DNA from: G963666705 sp963666705
GTDB taxonomy: Bacteria > Pseudomonadota > Alphaproteobacteria > CADEGL01
Assembly (NCBI GenBank): GCA_963666705.2
Contig: CAXXKO010000001.1
Coordinates: 682,001-746,000 of the forward strand
Length of the DNA: 64,000 bases
Reading direction: 5' to 3'
Shown: piece by piece, positions 11,266 through 20,034 of the stretch
How the letters are laid out: every line of letters begins with the position of its first letter
Position numbering within the stretch: position 1 is the stretch's first letter
Made by a program: the position numbers and the translations under genes
Notes under the pieces: generated by a model
The model's database searches: none
What the model saw: only the letters and a program-made list of their open reading frames with translations
What the model was told of the DNA's origin: nothing

Positions 11266-12246
11266 TTAAGCCGCTTGTTGTTGATGGTTCAAGCGGCGGT
11301 GTTGGATAGTCAGTTTTTTGATCCTGTTCCTCCTTTCAATGATGGCGGTATCGCGCCCGAAGTAGGCATCGGCGGGGGTTACATTCGCTAGGCTCTCGTG
11401 GTAGCGGCGGTTGTTGTAGTGATCGACGAAAGCGCCGATCTGGTTTTCGAGATCGCCTGGTAGATAATAGTTTTCCAGCAGGACGCGGTTTTTCAGGGTT
11501 TGATGCCAACGCTCGATCTTGCCCTGGGTCTGGGGATGATAGGGAGCCCCACGGACATGATTGATACCTTGGTCTTCGAGCCATTCCGCGAGATCACCGG
11601 AGATATAAGACGAGCCATTGTCGCTGAGCAGCCTGGGTTTGTGGATGACCTTGGCTTGGTCGCAGCCTGATACCTTCAACGCCAGTTTGAGTGTTGCCGT
11701 CACATCATCCGCCTTCATAGTGGTGCAGAGCTTCCAAGCAATGATGTAGCGGGAATAGTCGTCGAGGATGGTCGACAGGTAAAACCAGCCCCAGCCGATG
11801 ACCTTGAGATAGGTGAAGTCGGTCTGCCACAGCTGGTTCGGCGCCGTGGTCTTGTCGCGGAACTCATCGGCTGCCTTGATGACCACGAAAGCGGGGCTGG
11901 TGATCAGGTCGTGGGCCTTGAGAAGTCGGTAAACCGAGGCTTCCGAGACAAAGTAGCCCCTGGTGTCCGTAAACCTGACGGCCAGTTCCCGGGGCGACAG
12001 TTGCGTCTCCTCCAGGGCAAGATCGATGATCTGCCCCCGGACATCATCCGGGATACGGTTCCACACCCGGCCTGGGCTGCTGTTGCGATCCTCAAGACCG
12101 GCGTCGCCAAAGGCCAGAAAGCGATCGTACCAGCGATAAAAGGTGGTCTTCGGAATGCCCAGCTCGTCCAAAGTGGACCCGACGCCCAGGTGGGACTGCT
12201 CGACCAGGCGGATGATCTCCAGCTTCTCGGATGCGGGGCACCTCAT
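11266..12246 (-). CDS. IS3-family transposase OrfB (DDE integrase)
   Basis: 326 residues with an N-terminal helix-turn-helix (TTFYRWYDRFL) and an rve core: D in WQTDFTYLK, D in LLSDNGSSY, E in GKIERWHQTLK. Its ATG overlaps the orfA stop (ATGA at 12246-12243). About 30 bp earlier there is a run of eight A on the coding strand (12281-12274), a plausible -1 slippage site for making an OrfAB fusion, as in other IS3 elements. Confidence 0.9.
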   Translation of the reverse strand: MRCPASEKLEIIRLVEQSHLGVGSTLDELGIPKTTFYRWYDRFLAFGDAGLEDRNSSPGRVWNRIPDDVRGQIIDLALEETQLSPRELAVRFTDTRGYFVSEASVYRLLKAHDLITSPAFVVIKAADEFRDKTTAPNQLWQTDFTYLKVIGWGWFYLSTILDDYSRYIIAWKLCTTMKADDVTATLKLALKVSGCDQAKVIHKPRLLSDNGSSYISGDLAEWLEDQGINHVRGAPYHPQTQGKIERWHQTLKNRVLLENYYLPGDLENQIGAFVDHYNNRRYHESLANVTPADAYFGRDTAIIERRNRIKKLTIQHRRLNHQQQAA

Positions 12247-12602
12247 TCCTCGCCTCCCCCATGCCCGATCATGTTTTTTTTAAGAAGACGGTTCTCCAGC
12301 GAAAGTTCGGCGACCAACTCCTTCAAGTCGCGCATCTCCTGGCGCAGGCCTTTAACCTCGCCCGAGGTCGCTTGGCGCCCGGTGTCGCCGGCGAGCCGCT
12401 TCTTGCCCGCTTCCAAAAACTCTTTCGACCAGCTGTAATACAGACCCTCGGCGATGCCCTCGCGGCGGCACAAGGCGGCGATGCTCTCCTCGCCGCGCAG
12501 GCCCGACACCACGATCCGGATCTTCTCCTCAGCCGTATACTGCTTGCGTGTCTTGCGGCGAATATCCCGAACCGTTCTTTCCGCCGGGTCGTTCTTGCTC
12601 AT
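12243..12602 (-). CDS. IS3-family OrfA
   Basis: 119 residues from ATG at 12602 (MSKNDPAERT); an in-frame ATG at 12617 is possible. A helix-turn-helix domain (YTAEEKIRIVVSGLRGEES) is followed by a leucine-zipper-like heptad region (LRQEMRDLKELVAELSLEN) typical of OrfA dimerisation. It ends just after the A8 run. Confidence 0.88.
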   Translation of the reverse strand: MSKNDPAERTVRDIRRKTRKQYTAEEKIRIVVSGLRGEESIAALCRREGIAEGLYYSWSKEFLEAGKKRLAGDTGRQATSGEVKGLRQEMRDLKELVAELSLENRLLKKNMIGHGGGEE

Positions 12603-12988
12603 GGATTTCTGTCTCATCTTCGTTCCCTTCGGTCACTACGATGAGCCAGAAATCCTCCGTTATGCAATTACCTCAATTCGTCCCAAAGGCGCTGACGTCA
12701 GACAAGGTGGCGGTGCCGAGGGACCTGTTCCGGAAAATCCTGAGCTTGATTGATGATCTGCGACGAAGACCCGCTCCGGCGTAGGCCGAGGGAATCGACG
12801 GCGAGGAGAAAGCGACAGGAGAGGTGTGTCTGGATGGCGAGAAAAATGACCGAGTGGCCTTCCAAGCGCGGGCCGATTACCAAAATCATGCCATCGGATG
12901 GCTGCATAGGGGATACAGTTCCCTTGGCGGTGGGAAAGTGGTACGATTTCCACGAATTTGGATGGTATATGGGGAATGTCGGTTTAGG

Positions 12989-13193
12989 TTGTCGAGGTAG
13001 GATCGCGTTGTACGCATCAAGTCCCTCTGGGAAACCCCACTTTAGATCCTCGACTACCTTCAGAGCGCAGAATTGGGCAAGCCCCTCTTTTACTGCCTTA
13101 TCAGTTTCTGAAAATCCGTCGGACGGCCAGCGTGTTCCATCAATATCCAATCCGACGTGAGTGTAGGCGTGCCCCCACTCATGGGCCAATACT
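12989..13193 (-). pseudogene. Zinc-metallopeptidase fragment trapped between two IS1380 ends
   Basis: 68 codons open across the whole gap. They contain AHEWGHAYTHVGLDIDG, with the HExxH zinc motif, and 35 residues later AVKEGLAQF, where the Glu could be the third ligand as in gluzincins. Both ends are cut: IS1380-2 on the N-terminal side, IS1380-1 on the C-terminal side. The long open frame through this point (12698-13432) is an accident of reading on into the IS ends, so it is not a gene. The parent protein cannot be named. Confidence 0.6.
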
Positions 13194-14847
13194 TTTAAAC
13201 CGACATTCCCCAGATGACATCCAAATTCGCGGAAATCGTACCACGGCCCCATCTCCAAGGGAACTCTGTTCCCATTGCAGCCATCCGATGACATGATTTT
13301 GGTAATCGGCCGGCGCGTGGAAGGCCATTTGGTCGTTTCTCTTGCCATCCAGACACACCTCTCGTGTCGCAATCTCCTTGCCGTCGATTCCCTCGGCCTA
13401 CGCCGGAGCGGGTCTTCGTCGTAGATCATCAATCAGGCTCGAGATTTTCTGGAACAAGCTTCTTGGGACTGCAACCTCGGCCAATTGAAATGTGACGTAC
13501 CGGCCATGGCTGACAACTTTCGCACCGATCTTGACCAGCTTCTCCCTCAGCGTCGTCAGCGACCATTGCTCCACGGCATCGGGCAACGCCAGGGTACGCA
13601 TGAAGTTGCCGAGGTTATAGGCGAGTGCATGCAGCTGGAGCCGTACGGCATTGTTGCGTAACGAACGGCATGACAGCCGCGTCCACTTGATGGCGTTCTT
13701 GCCTTCTTTGATCCATTGCTCGGCAGTGCCGCGCTGATTGTAGAACGCAACAACCCGCTCGGCAGGACGGCTCAGGTTGGTGACGATGAAGCCGACGCGG
13801 GGATACAGTTCCCCTGAGTGCCACTCCACCTTGGCGACGACCCGGCGGGGCTCCGTCCAGCTACCGGCCCGATAGCTGAAGTTCGCGTAATACCGACGAA
13901 CTTCCTTCGGCGGCCGACCGACGGGGCGCTTGAGCAGGTGCGCGATGCTGTCGTGCAGCACCTTGTTGGCCGGAAGCCGGATGGCGTACTTGAAGCCTTC
14001 CGCTTCCAGAAACTCATAAACCTCGGGCGAGGCGAAGGCGGCGTCACCACGGAAATAACGCCGGAGTGTCTTGTTCCGGTATCGAGCGACCACCGGGTCC
14101 AACACATCGCGCCATTCATGGGCGCTGTGCACGTTGCCCGGACGCAGGGCGCAACGCTCCAGATCGCCGAACTGGTTGAACACGAACAGCGGGTGATAGC
14201 ACGTGCAGCCGAAGTGACCGTTGTAGGCCGTGCCCTCCTGGTCACCGTAGGTCGGGCTGACGGAGCTGTCCATGTCGAGCACGATAATCTTCGGCGGCTT
14301 GCGCTCGTTAACCTGGTCGATCCAGATGCCCAAAAGGTCAGCGAGCGCGGCGAGGTTGTCATTGGTGGCGAGTAACTCCGTCTCGAACCGGCCCATCTGG
14401 CTGGTCGATGCGCCGCCGCGCTCGACAGCCCTGCCGCCGACGATCCACCGCATCGCAGGATCGCGCCCCAGCCGGTCGGCGTCGTTCACGTCCTCGTACC
14501 CGGCGAGACGACCATAGACGGATTGGCGAAGGAGACCGATGATGCCGTGCCAACCGTTCTTGCCGGTCCGGCTGTCAGCAATAACGTCACCGGCCAGCGT
14601 GGTCAGGCCGAGGGCTTCGTCCAGTTCACGATAGGCGAGCAGACCAGCGTCTGACGTGATCCGCGAACCGTGGAACTCGAACTTCAGTCTTCGGTCGAAA
14701 AACGCCCGCAGAAGCCCCCGATCCGACTCACCCTCCAGGTTCCGCATTCGACCCACCCTCCGTCTGATCTAATCCACTGATTCTTAGACAGGAATCAGAC
14801 GGAAACCGCATCAGATGGATCGGTCACTTGGGGAATGCGGGTTAAAG
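13194..14847 (-). mobile_element. IS1380-2 (1654 bp)
   Basis: Ends TTTAAACCGACATTCCCC at 13194 and CTTTAACCCGCATTCCCC read inward from 14847. It carries one full-length transposase. The right-end region resembles that of IS1380-1 over about 200 bp in inverted orientation (compare 12790-12988 with 13194-13390), so the two elements form a large imperfect inverted repeat around the metallopeptidase shard. No target duplication seen. Confidence 0.88.
13398..14756 (-). CDS. IS1380-family transposase
   Basis: 452 residues, uninterrupted. Catalytic signatures are VLDMDSSVSPTYGDQEG, YFRGDAAFASPEVYEFLEA and GTAEQWIKEGKNAIKW. Clearly divergent from copies 1 and 3 (for example ADVIADSRTGKNG region and N-terminus), so the three copies did not arise from one recent burst. 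It could be functional. Confidence 0.93.
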   Translation of the reverse strand: MGRMRNLEGESDRGLLRAFFDRRLKFEFHGSRITSDAGLLAYRELDEALGLTTLAGDVIADSRTGKNGWHGIIGLLRQSVYGRLAGYEDVNDADRLGRDPAMRWIVGGRAVERGGASTSQMGRFETELLATNDNLAALADLLGIWIDQVNERKPPKIIVLDMDSSVSPTYGDQEGTAYNGHFGCTCYHPLFVFNQFGDLERCALRPGNVHSAHEWRDVLDPVVARYRNKTLRRYFRGDAAFASPEVYEFLEAEGFKYAIRLPANKVLHDSIAHLLKRPVGRPPKEVRRYYANFSYRAGSWTEPRRVVAKVEWHSGELYPRVGFIVTNLSRPAERVVAFYNQRGTAEQWIKEGKNAIKWTRLSCRSLRNNAVRLQLHALAYNLGNFMRTLALPDAVEQWSLTTLREKLVKIGAKVVSHGRYVTFQLAEVAVPRSLFQKISSLIDDLRRRPAPA

Positions 14848-14985
14848 CGAGACCCTCCACCGACACATTGAGGTCAGCTGCGCAAATCCCGATCACACCC
14901 CAGTAAAGTTCAATTGAGGCGTCCAAACTTTCTTCTTTTGTAACCAAATATTCTTCTTCCATAGATGGTTTCTGACGCCCATCCC
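14848..14985 (-). pseudogene. 46-codon shard of an unknown gene between IS1380-2 and IS1380-3
   Basis: A frame open across the whole gap reads DKWDGRQKPSMEEEYL, then TKEESLDASIELYWGVIGIC and AADLNVSVEG. An ATG at 15037 gives an apparent 80-residue ORF, but its first part lies in the right end of IS1380-3 and its last part in the left end of IS1380-2. No family recognised. Confidence 0.4.
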
Positions 14986-16638
14986 ATTTATCGGACATTT
15001 CCCAGATAGCCTTCAAATCCATGGCGATCATACTCAAATTGCGCCGCCGTTCAATTTGCTTTCCCTCCGCAGCCGTCCGATAGTCTGATTTTGGTGAGTT
15101 AGCTGTGCCCGGAAGGCCATTTTGCCATATTTTCCGCCATCCAGGCGTACCTCTCCCGCACTTTTCACCTCTCCGTCGATTCCCTCGGCCTACGCCGGAA
15201 CGGGTCTTCGTCGTAGATCATCAATCAGGCTCAAGATTTTCTGGAACAAGCTTCTTGGGACGGCAACCTCGGCCAATTGAAATGTGACGTATCGGCCATG
15301 GCTGACCACTTTCGCGCCGATCTTGACCAGCTTCTCCCGTAGCGTCGTCAATGACCAGTGCTCCACCTCTTTCGGCAAGGCCAGTGTCCGCATGAAGTTG
15401 GCCAGATTGTAGGCCAGGGCGTGAAGTTGGAGCCGGACCGCGTTGTCGCGAAACTTCCGGCATGAAAGCCGTGTCCACTTGATGGCGTTCTTGCCCTCCT
15501 TGATGTGCTGCTCCGCCGTGCCCCGCCGATTGTAGAAGGCGACGACCCGTTCGGCTGGGCGGCTCAGGTTGGTGACGATGAAGCCGAAACGGGGAACCAG
15601 TTCCCCAGGATGCCATTCGACCTTGGCCACCACACGGCGTCTCTTGTTCCAGCTGCCCGCCTGATAGCTGAAGCTGGCGTAATAGCGCCGCACATGGTTC
15701 GGTGGACGGCCAACGGGCCGGGTCAGCAGATGGGCGATGCTTTCCTGAAGAATCGGATTCTTTGGCAGGCGGATCGCATACAGGAAGCCCCCGGCTTCCA
15801 GAAACTCATAGATGTCCGGTGAGGCGAAGGCGGCATCCCCCCGGAAATAGCGGCGCAGGTCCCGTTCCCGATACCGCTCGACGACGGGTTCCAGAACGTC
15901 GCGCCAGCCGTCTGCGCTGTGGACGTTGCCAGGACGCAGGGAACACCGTTCAAGGTCACCAAACTGGTTGAACAGGAACAGGGGATGATAGCAAGTGCAG
16001 CCGAAGTGGCCGTTGTAGGCCGATCCCTCCTGCTCGTCATGGGTCGGGCTGACGCTGCTGTCCATGTCGAGGATGATCATCTTCGGTGGGCGACGGTCAT
16101 GGACCTTGTCGATCCACATCCCGTTCATCTCAGTCAAGGCTTCAACGTTCGCGTCGGTGGCCAGAAGCTCCGTCTCGAAACGTCCCATCTGACTGGCTGA
16201 GGCAGCCTGTTTCGTCACAGCATGGCCGCCGACGATCCACCGCATGGCGGGATCACGGCCCAGACGGTCGGCGTCGTTCACGTCGTCGTAGCCACCAAGA
16301 CGGCCAAAAACGGACTGGCGGAACTGTCCGACCAGGCCATGCCGTCCGTTCTTGCCGGTCCGGCTGTCTTGGAAAAGACCCCTGGCAACCTCGGTCAGGC
16401 CAAGGGCATCGTCAAGCTCCCGGTAGGCGAGAAATCCGGCGTCTGACGTAACCTTGGAACCATGGAATTCGAGCTTGAGGCGACTGTCGAAATCGACCCG
16501 CAAATGAGGTTTCCTGGACTCACCCGCCGGGTGACATGGGCCCCGCCCGTTGTGATGATGTATTGCATTGATTCTTAAAGCAGAATCGACCAGGGGCGTC
16601 ATCAAATTGATAAATCATCTGGGGAATCCGGGTTTAGA
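14986..16638 (-). mobile_element. IS1380-3 (1653 bp)
   Basis: Left end TCTAAACCCGGATTCCCC read inward from 16638. The right end near 14986 is degenerate (ATTTATCGGACATTTCCC) but aligns with the other copies. The distance from transposase stop to right end matches the sister elements. No target duplication seen. It cuts the membrane-protein gene at 16639. Confidence 0.82.
15190..16605 (-). CDS. IS1380-family transposase
   Basis: 471 codons from the first ATG; by comparison with copies 1 and 2 the real N-terminus is probably near HPAGESRKPHLRVDF, about 25 residues in, where no ATG is available. DDE motifs are intact (IILDMDSSVSP, YFRGDAAFASP, GTAEQHIKEGKNAIKW). It is closer to IS1380-1 than to IS1380-2 by eye. 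Confidence 0.9.
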   Translation of the reverse strand: MMTPLVDSALRINAIHHHNGRGPCHPAGESRKPHLRVDFDSRLKLEFHGSKVTSDAGFLAYRELDDALGLTEVARGLFQDSRTGKNGRHGLVGQFRQSVFGRLGGYDDVNDADRLGRDPAMRWIVGGHAVTKQAASASQMGRFETELLATDANVEALTEMNGMWIDKVHDRRPPKMIILDMDSSVSPTHDEQEGSAYNGHFGCTCYHPLFLFNQFGDLERCSLRPGNVHSADGWRDVLEPVVERYRERDLRRYFRGDAAFASPDIYEFLEAGGFLYAIRLPKNPILQESIAHLLTRPVGRPPNHVRRYYASFSYQAGSWNKRRRVVAKVEWHPGELVPRFGFIVTNLSRPAERVVAFYNRRGTAEQHIKEGKNAIKWTRLSCRKFRDNAVRLQLHALAYNLANFMRTLALPKEVEHWSLTTLREKLVKIGAKVVSHGRYVTFQLAEVAVPRSLFQKILSLIDDLRRRPVPA

Positions 16639-17114
16639 AGTCGAAACTCCATTGGTTTGATAGGATATATTACTAAACCAACTTCTTTTCTTGTTGTCTG
16701 AAGGACAGAAATATATTTTATGTTGTCCCACATAATCAAAGTTTCTATTTCCTCCGGAAATATTATTCCAAATATATTCAATTTGATAATTTGTCTGTGT
16801 CTAATTGTCTTCTTTATATCATGAATGCGCTGAACGATGATATAAACCAACCAAAACGAAAGCGCTAAGGGTGTTAAATAATTTTTAGATTCAAGAAATT
16901 GTAGGAAAAATAATAATAGTATAAAAAGGTTTATACCAATAGCAGTGAAAATTAAAATAAGTGTAATACCATATTTCTGTTTCTTATTAGCTATTACCCC
17001 AACAATGACAGACCCATCATCATTCTCGACGACATACTTCGCCTTGTCGTCCGGCAGGCCGCATTCATAGATGGATGCGCCCAGGCCGGCATCGCCGCTC
17101 GGCGCATGTGGCAT
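16639..17114 (-). pseudogene. AT-rich two-TM membrane protein, C-terminus cut by IS1380-3
   Basis: ATG at 17114 has GGAGG close upstream and lies 13 bp after the stop of the ureohydrolase gene, as in an operon. About 158 native codons remain. Two hydrophobic segments (TLILIFTAIGINLFILLLFF and LALSFWLVYIIV) are followed by a basic stretch and a beta-rich tail (IETLIMWDNIKYISV). The first 25 codons are G+C-rich and the rest strikingly AT-rich, so the gene may be foreign or chimeric at about 17040. The frame leaves the native gene after EFRLL and ends inside the IS at 16602. No family recognised. Confidence 0.5.
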
Positions 17115-17127
17115 CCCGCCTCCCTCC

Positions 17128-18183
17128 CTACCCCCCCTTCGCCAGCGCCACGCCCGCGAGCAGGTACATGATGACGTAGACGATGGTGCGGTAGATGACG
17201 GCGGAGCCGGGGGGGATGCAGATGAAGGAGAAGCCGTCGAGGCCGCGCAGGCCGATCTCGTGGGCGATGCGGATGACCTCGTAGTCGCTCATGCCGATGG
17301 GCTCGGCCAGCTCGCCCAGGATGTCGCCCGGCGCGGGGCCGGCGCCGCCCAGCACGTCCATGTCGAAATGGACGTAGACGCCCTCGGTGCCGTCGTAGGC
17401 GTGCTTCAATTCCGCGCACAGGCCCTCGATGCCGAGCTCCCGGCGCACCTTCCACATGGGGTAAAAATGTGCGCCCTTCTCGAGGAAGCCGCGCACGATC
17501 TCCTTCTTCTCGAGCATGCCGCGCTCGCCGATCTCCACCAGGTTGCGCTCGAGGAAGTTGTCGTGGAACTCGTAGGTCTTGTGCTTCCAGCTGCCGCTGC
17601 CGGCGATGCGCGGGTCCATGGTCGTGGTGTCGAGGGGGGCGGAGTCCCAGTGGGTGTCGAGGGAGATGCAGCCGACGTTGCCGGCCGTGCGCTCGGCCAC
17701 CGCCTTGGCGATGGCGTAGGAGCCGCAGGGCGAGTTCTGGCCGATGACGATGGGGAGCGCGCCCGCGTCGAGCGCATGGTTGACCTTCACCTCGACGGCC
17801 GCCTGGGCGCGCAGGATGTTTTCCGCCGTGGGCTCGAGGTTGGCTTCGGGCGGGATGTCGGCATCGCCGTAATCGACCACCCGTAGCGTCTCGAACACAT
17901 CGAGATCGAAGTCCTGAATGTAGCCCGAGCCGTAGCGGATCGACTGCTGGCGCACGCGTTTTACGGACGCGAGCCAGAGGGTCTTGTCCACGCCGGCATA
18001 CTGCTTGCCCCAGCTCGTGGCGTAGGGCGCGCCGATGATGACCGCGTCGGCGCCCTCGAGGCCGGCGGGCTCGGTCACGTGGGGCCGGCCCATGAAGGTC
18101 GGCATGTCCTCGGCGATGAGCGGGAAATTCCTGGTCCGCACGAAATTCGAGCCGCGGATCACGTCCCAGTCCGGATAGCTCAT
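17128..18183 (-). CDS. Ureohydrolase (agmatinase/arginase) family protein with an incomplete metal site
   Basis: 351 residues, normal for the family, which hydrolyses guanidino compounds to urea plus an amine using a Mn pair. Retained: the DxHxD motif as DTHWD (176-180) and DMD at 274-276. Altered: the usual GGDHS box reads GQNSP (148-152), losing the His ligand, and the DxDxxDP box reads DMDVLGG. Substrate or activity may therefore differ, or the enzyme may be inactive. The C-terminus is hydrophobic (YRTIVYVIMYLLAGVAL). It could take part in guanidinobutyrate or agmatine breakdown together with the carbamoylputrescine-amidase-like gene at 33033 (inference). Confidence 0.8.
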   Translation of the reverse strand: MSYPDWDVIRGSNFVRTRNFPLIAEDMPTFMGRPHVTEPAGLEGADAVIIGAPYATSWGKQYAGVDKTLWLASVKRVRQQSIRYGSGYIQDFDLDVFETLRVVDYGDADIPPEANLEPTAENILRAQAAVEVKVNHALDAGALPIVIGQNSPCGSYAIAKAVAERTAGNVGCISLDTHWDSAPLDTTTMDPRIAGSGSWKHKTYEFHDNFLERNLVEIGERGMLEKKEIVRGFLEKGAHFYPMWKVRRELGIEGLCAELKHAYDGTEGVYVHFDMDVLGGAGPAPGDILGELAEPIGMSDYEVIRIAHEIGLRGLDGFSFICIPPGSAVIYRTIVYVIMYLLAGVALAKGG

Positions 18184-18324
18184 GATGGGTCTCCCCCGCT
18201 TTGGTGTCGGCTTCGGTGGCAGTCTAGGCCCGCCGCGCCAACGATTCCAGGCTGCGACGGATCGAACCGGGATCGTGTCGAAATGTTAAGGTCGAATTTC
18301 GGCTAAGAGTTTGAGATAAAGTAC

Positions 18325-19649
18325 CACTAGTGTCCGGTTAACTGCGGCGGTTTTCCGGTTAGTGGGTTGTGGTTAAACGTTCTTTCGGGATATTCGCGTG
18401 TCACCGACTTGAACTCCCGGTGTTAAGCCAGACATGCTCCTGCCTTCCCGGTCAGGAGCATGGCTCATGTATGCAGGCAAGATCGTTTTCGCCCAGGTGA
18501 TCGACCATCTGCCCGTGCACAGCTTGCGCCGTTGCGTCCACCGCTACGGCGGCGATCGCAGGCTGCGAAGCTTCTCCTGCCTCGATCGGTATCTGTGCAT
18601 GGCCTTCGCGCAGCTGACCTATCGCGAGAGCCTGCGCGACATCGAGGCCTGCCTGCGCGCCCAGCACACCAAGCTCTACCACATGGGCATCCGCGGGCGC
18701 GTCGCCCGCGCCACCTTGGCCGACGCCAACGAGAGGCGCGACTGGCGCATCCATGCCGACTTCGCCCAGGCGCTGATCCGCATCGCCCGGCCGCTCTATG
18801 CCCAAGACAGCTTCGGCCTCGAGCTCGACCACACCGTCTATGCCCTCGACTCGACCACCATCGACCTCTGCCTCGCGGTCTTCCCCTGGGCCCCGTTCCA
18901 GCGCACCAAGGCCGCCATCAAGCTCCACACCCTCTTGGATCTGCGCGGCAATATCCCAACTTTCATCCATATCAGCGACGGCCGATGGCACGACGTGAGG
19001 GTGCTCGACGAGCTGGTCCCCGAGCCCGGCGCCTTCTACGTCCTGGACCGCGGATACATCCATTTCGCCCGCCTCCATCGCCTGAGCCAGGGCGCCGCCT
19101 TCTTCGTCGTCCGGGCACGGGCCAAGTTCCAGTTCCGCAGGATCGCGTCCCGCGCAATCGACAAGACCACCGGCCTGCGCTGCGACCAGACCATCCGCAC
19201 CGCCGGCCAGCACACCGCCACCGACTACCCGGACAGGCTCCGCCGCGTCCGATACCGCGACCCCGAGAGCGGCAAGGCCTTCACCTTCCTGACCAACAAC
19301 TTCACCCTGCCGGCGCTGACCATCGCCCAGCTCTACAAATGCCGCTGGCAGGTCGAGCTGTTCTTCAAATGGATCAAGCAGCACCTGCGCATCAAGCGCT
19401 TCTACGGCACCTCCGAGAACGCCGTCAAATCCCAGATCTGGATCGCCGTCTCCGTCTATGTGTTGATCGCCATCGTCAAGAAGCGCTTGGCTATCAACGC
19501 CAGCCTCTACACAATCCTCCAGGTCCTCAGCCTCACCGTCTTCGAAAAAACACCGCTCCTTCAATTGCTTACAAATCCAGAAACCACGACACCAATCCAC
19601 CCCCATGCTAACCAATTGAATCTATTCGACTATTAACCGGACACTAGTG
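18325..19649 (+). mobile_element. IS4-family element (1325 bp)
   Basis: Perfect 17-bp terminal repeats CACTAGTGTCCGGTTAA at 18325 and, inverted, ending at 19649. Flanked by the 9-bp duplication ATAAAGTAC (18316-18324 and 19650-19658). A clean, apparently recent insertion into AT-rich intergenic DNA downstream of nothing and upstream of the ureohydrolase promoter side. Confidence 0.95.
18467..19636 (+). CDS. IS4-family transposase
   Basis: 389 residues starting MYAGKIVFAQV at 18467, with AGGAG about nine bases upstream; an in-frame ATG at 18434 is less well placed. DDE features are YALDSTTIDLC, VLDRGYIHF and the Y-x2-R-W-x-V-E-L-F-F-K-W segment with the catalytic Glu. Intact. Confidence 0.93.
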   Translation: MYAGKIVFAQVIDHLPVHSLRRCVHRYGGDRRLRSFSCLDRYLCMAFAQLTYRESLRDIEACLRAQHTKLYHMGIRGRVARATLADANERRDWRIHADFAQALIRIARPLYAQDSFGLELDHTVYALDSTTIDLCLAVFPWAPFQRTKAAIKLHTLLDLRGNIPTFIHISDGRWHDVRVLDELVPEPGAFYVLDRGYIHFARLHRLSQGAAFFVVRARAKFQFRRIASRAIDKTTGLRCDQTIRTAGQHTATDYPDRLRRVRYRDPESGKAFTFLTNNFTLPALTIAQLYKCRWQVELFFKWIKQHLRIKRFYGTSENAVKSQIWIAVSVYVLIAIVKKRLAINASLYTILQVLSLTVFEKTPLLQLLTNPETTTPIHPHANQLNLFDY

Positions 19650-19658
19650 ATAAAGTAC

Positions 19659-20007
19659 ATAAATGCATTCGCTTTCCATAATTCTGGGGGTTTTCAAACC
19701 TTGATAAACCTTAACACCTTGAGCTTGACATATTCGAGTTTTGTTCTCAATATATTAGGCTATGATCTAAATATAGGTATTATATCATGTGAGGTCAATT
19801 GAGTCGAAGACATCTTTCCTGTGGGACGGTGGCGTTGCGTCGATCACTCGGGACCATCGTTTCGCCGGTGGAGGGCGTGTCTCGAAGATGATTATCATCC
19901 ACGTCATCGAATGCTGCGTAATTTCGAGTTCTGACACGGGAAATCGGGTGTCGAGGTCTAAGGCTCAGTCTTGGATTTCGCTGGGCGTGGAGCTGGATGT
20001 GTAGCGC
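19659..20007. other. AT-rich intergenic region
   Basis: No gene supported; the 71-codon frame at 19789 has no convincing start site or protein character. TTGACA at 19727-19732 is followed by AT-rich DNA, but spacing to TATATT is about 20 bp, so it is a poor promoter candidate. The 14-mer CGTGGAGCTGGATG (19986-19999) recurs in direct orientation on the far side of the next IS at 21414-21427. Confidence 0.4.
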
Positions 20008-20034
20008 ACCCGGTTCCTTGGACACAAGTTTGTC

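Larger units (their letters stand above)
11193..12704 (-). mobile_element. IS3-family element inside IS1380-1 (1512 bp)
   Basis: Imperfect terminal repeats of 25 bp start TGTCCGTCGTC at 11193 and TGTCTGACGTC read inward from 12704, and both end TTTGGGAC. The flanks carry the 9-bp direct repeat AGGTGGCGG (11184-11192 and 12705-12713). This is longer than the 3-5 bp usual for IS3. It holds orfA and orfB on the - strand. Confidence 0.88.
9151..12784 (+). pseudogene. IS1380-family transposase, split in three by two insertions
   Basis: Segments 9151-10044, 10808-11192 and 12714-12784 join into one 449-residue frame when the insertions and one copy of each target duplication are removed. The joins read SWN-KKRRVVAKVEW and AEVAV-PRDLF, matching IS1380-3. 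DDE features are ILDMDSSVSP, YFRGDAAFASPE and the Glu of GTAEQHIKEGKNA. As it stands the gene cannot make a functional enzyme. Confidence 0.9.
9051..12988 (+). mobile_element. IS1380-1, carrying two nested insertions
   Basis: Ends TTTTAGCCCCCATTTCCC at 9051 and CCTAAACCGACATTCCCC read inward from 12988. Subtracting the 755-bp element plus its 8-bp duplication and the IS3 element plus its 9-bp duplication leaves 1654 bp, the same length as IS1380-2 (1654) and IS1380-3 (1653). No short target duplication is visible at the outer ends. On its right it abuts a metallopeptidase fragment that is bounded on the other side by IS1380-2. Confidence 0.88.

Noticed and set aside
12698..13432. 244-codon - strand frame as a single metallopeptidase gene
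   Set aside because: Its first and last parts are the right ends of two facing IS1380 elements; only the middle 68 codons are chromosomal.
19789..20004. 71-residue ORF in the AT-rich region after IS4
   Set aside because: No ribosome-binding site, no protein-like pattern, and it borders an IS end.
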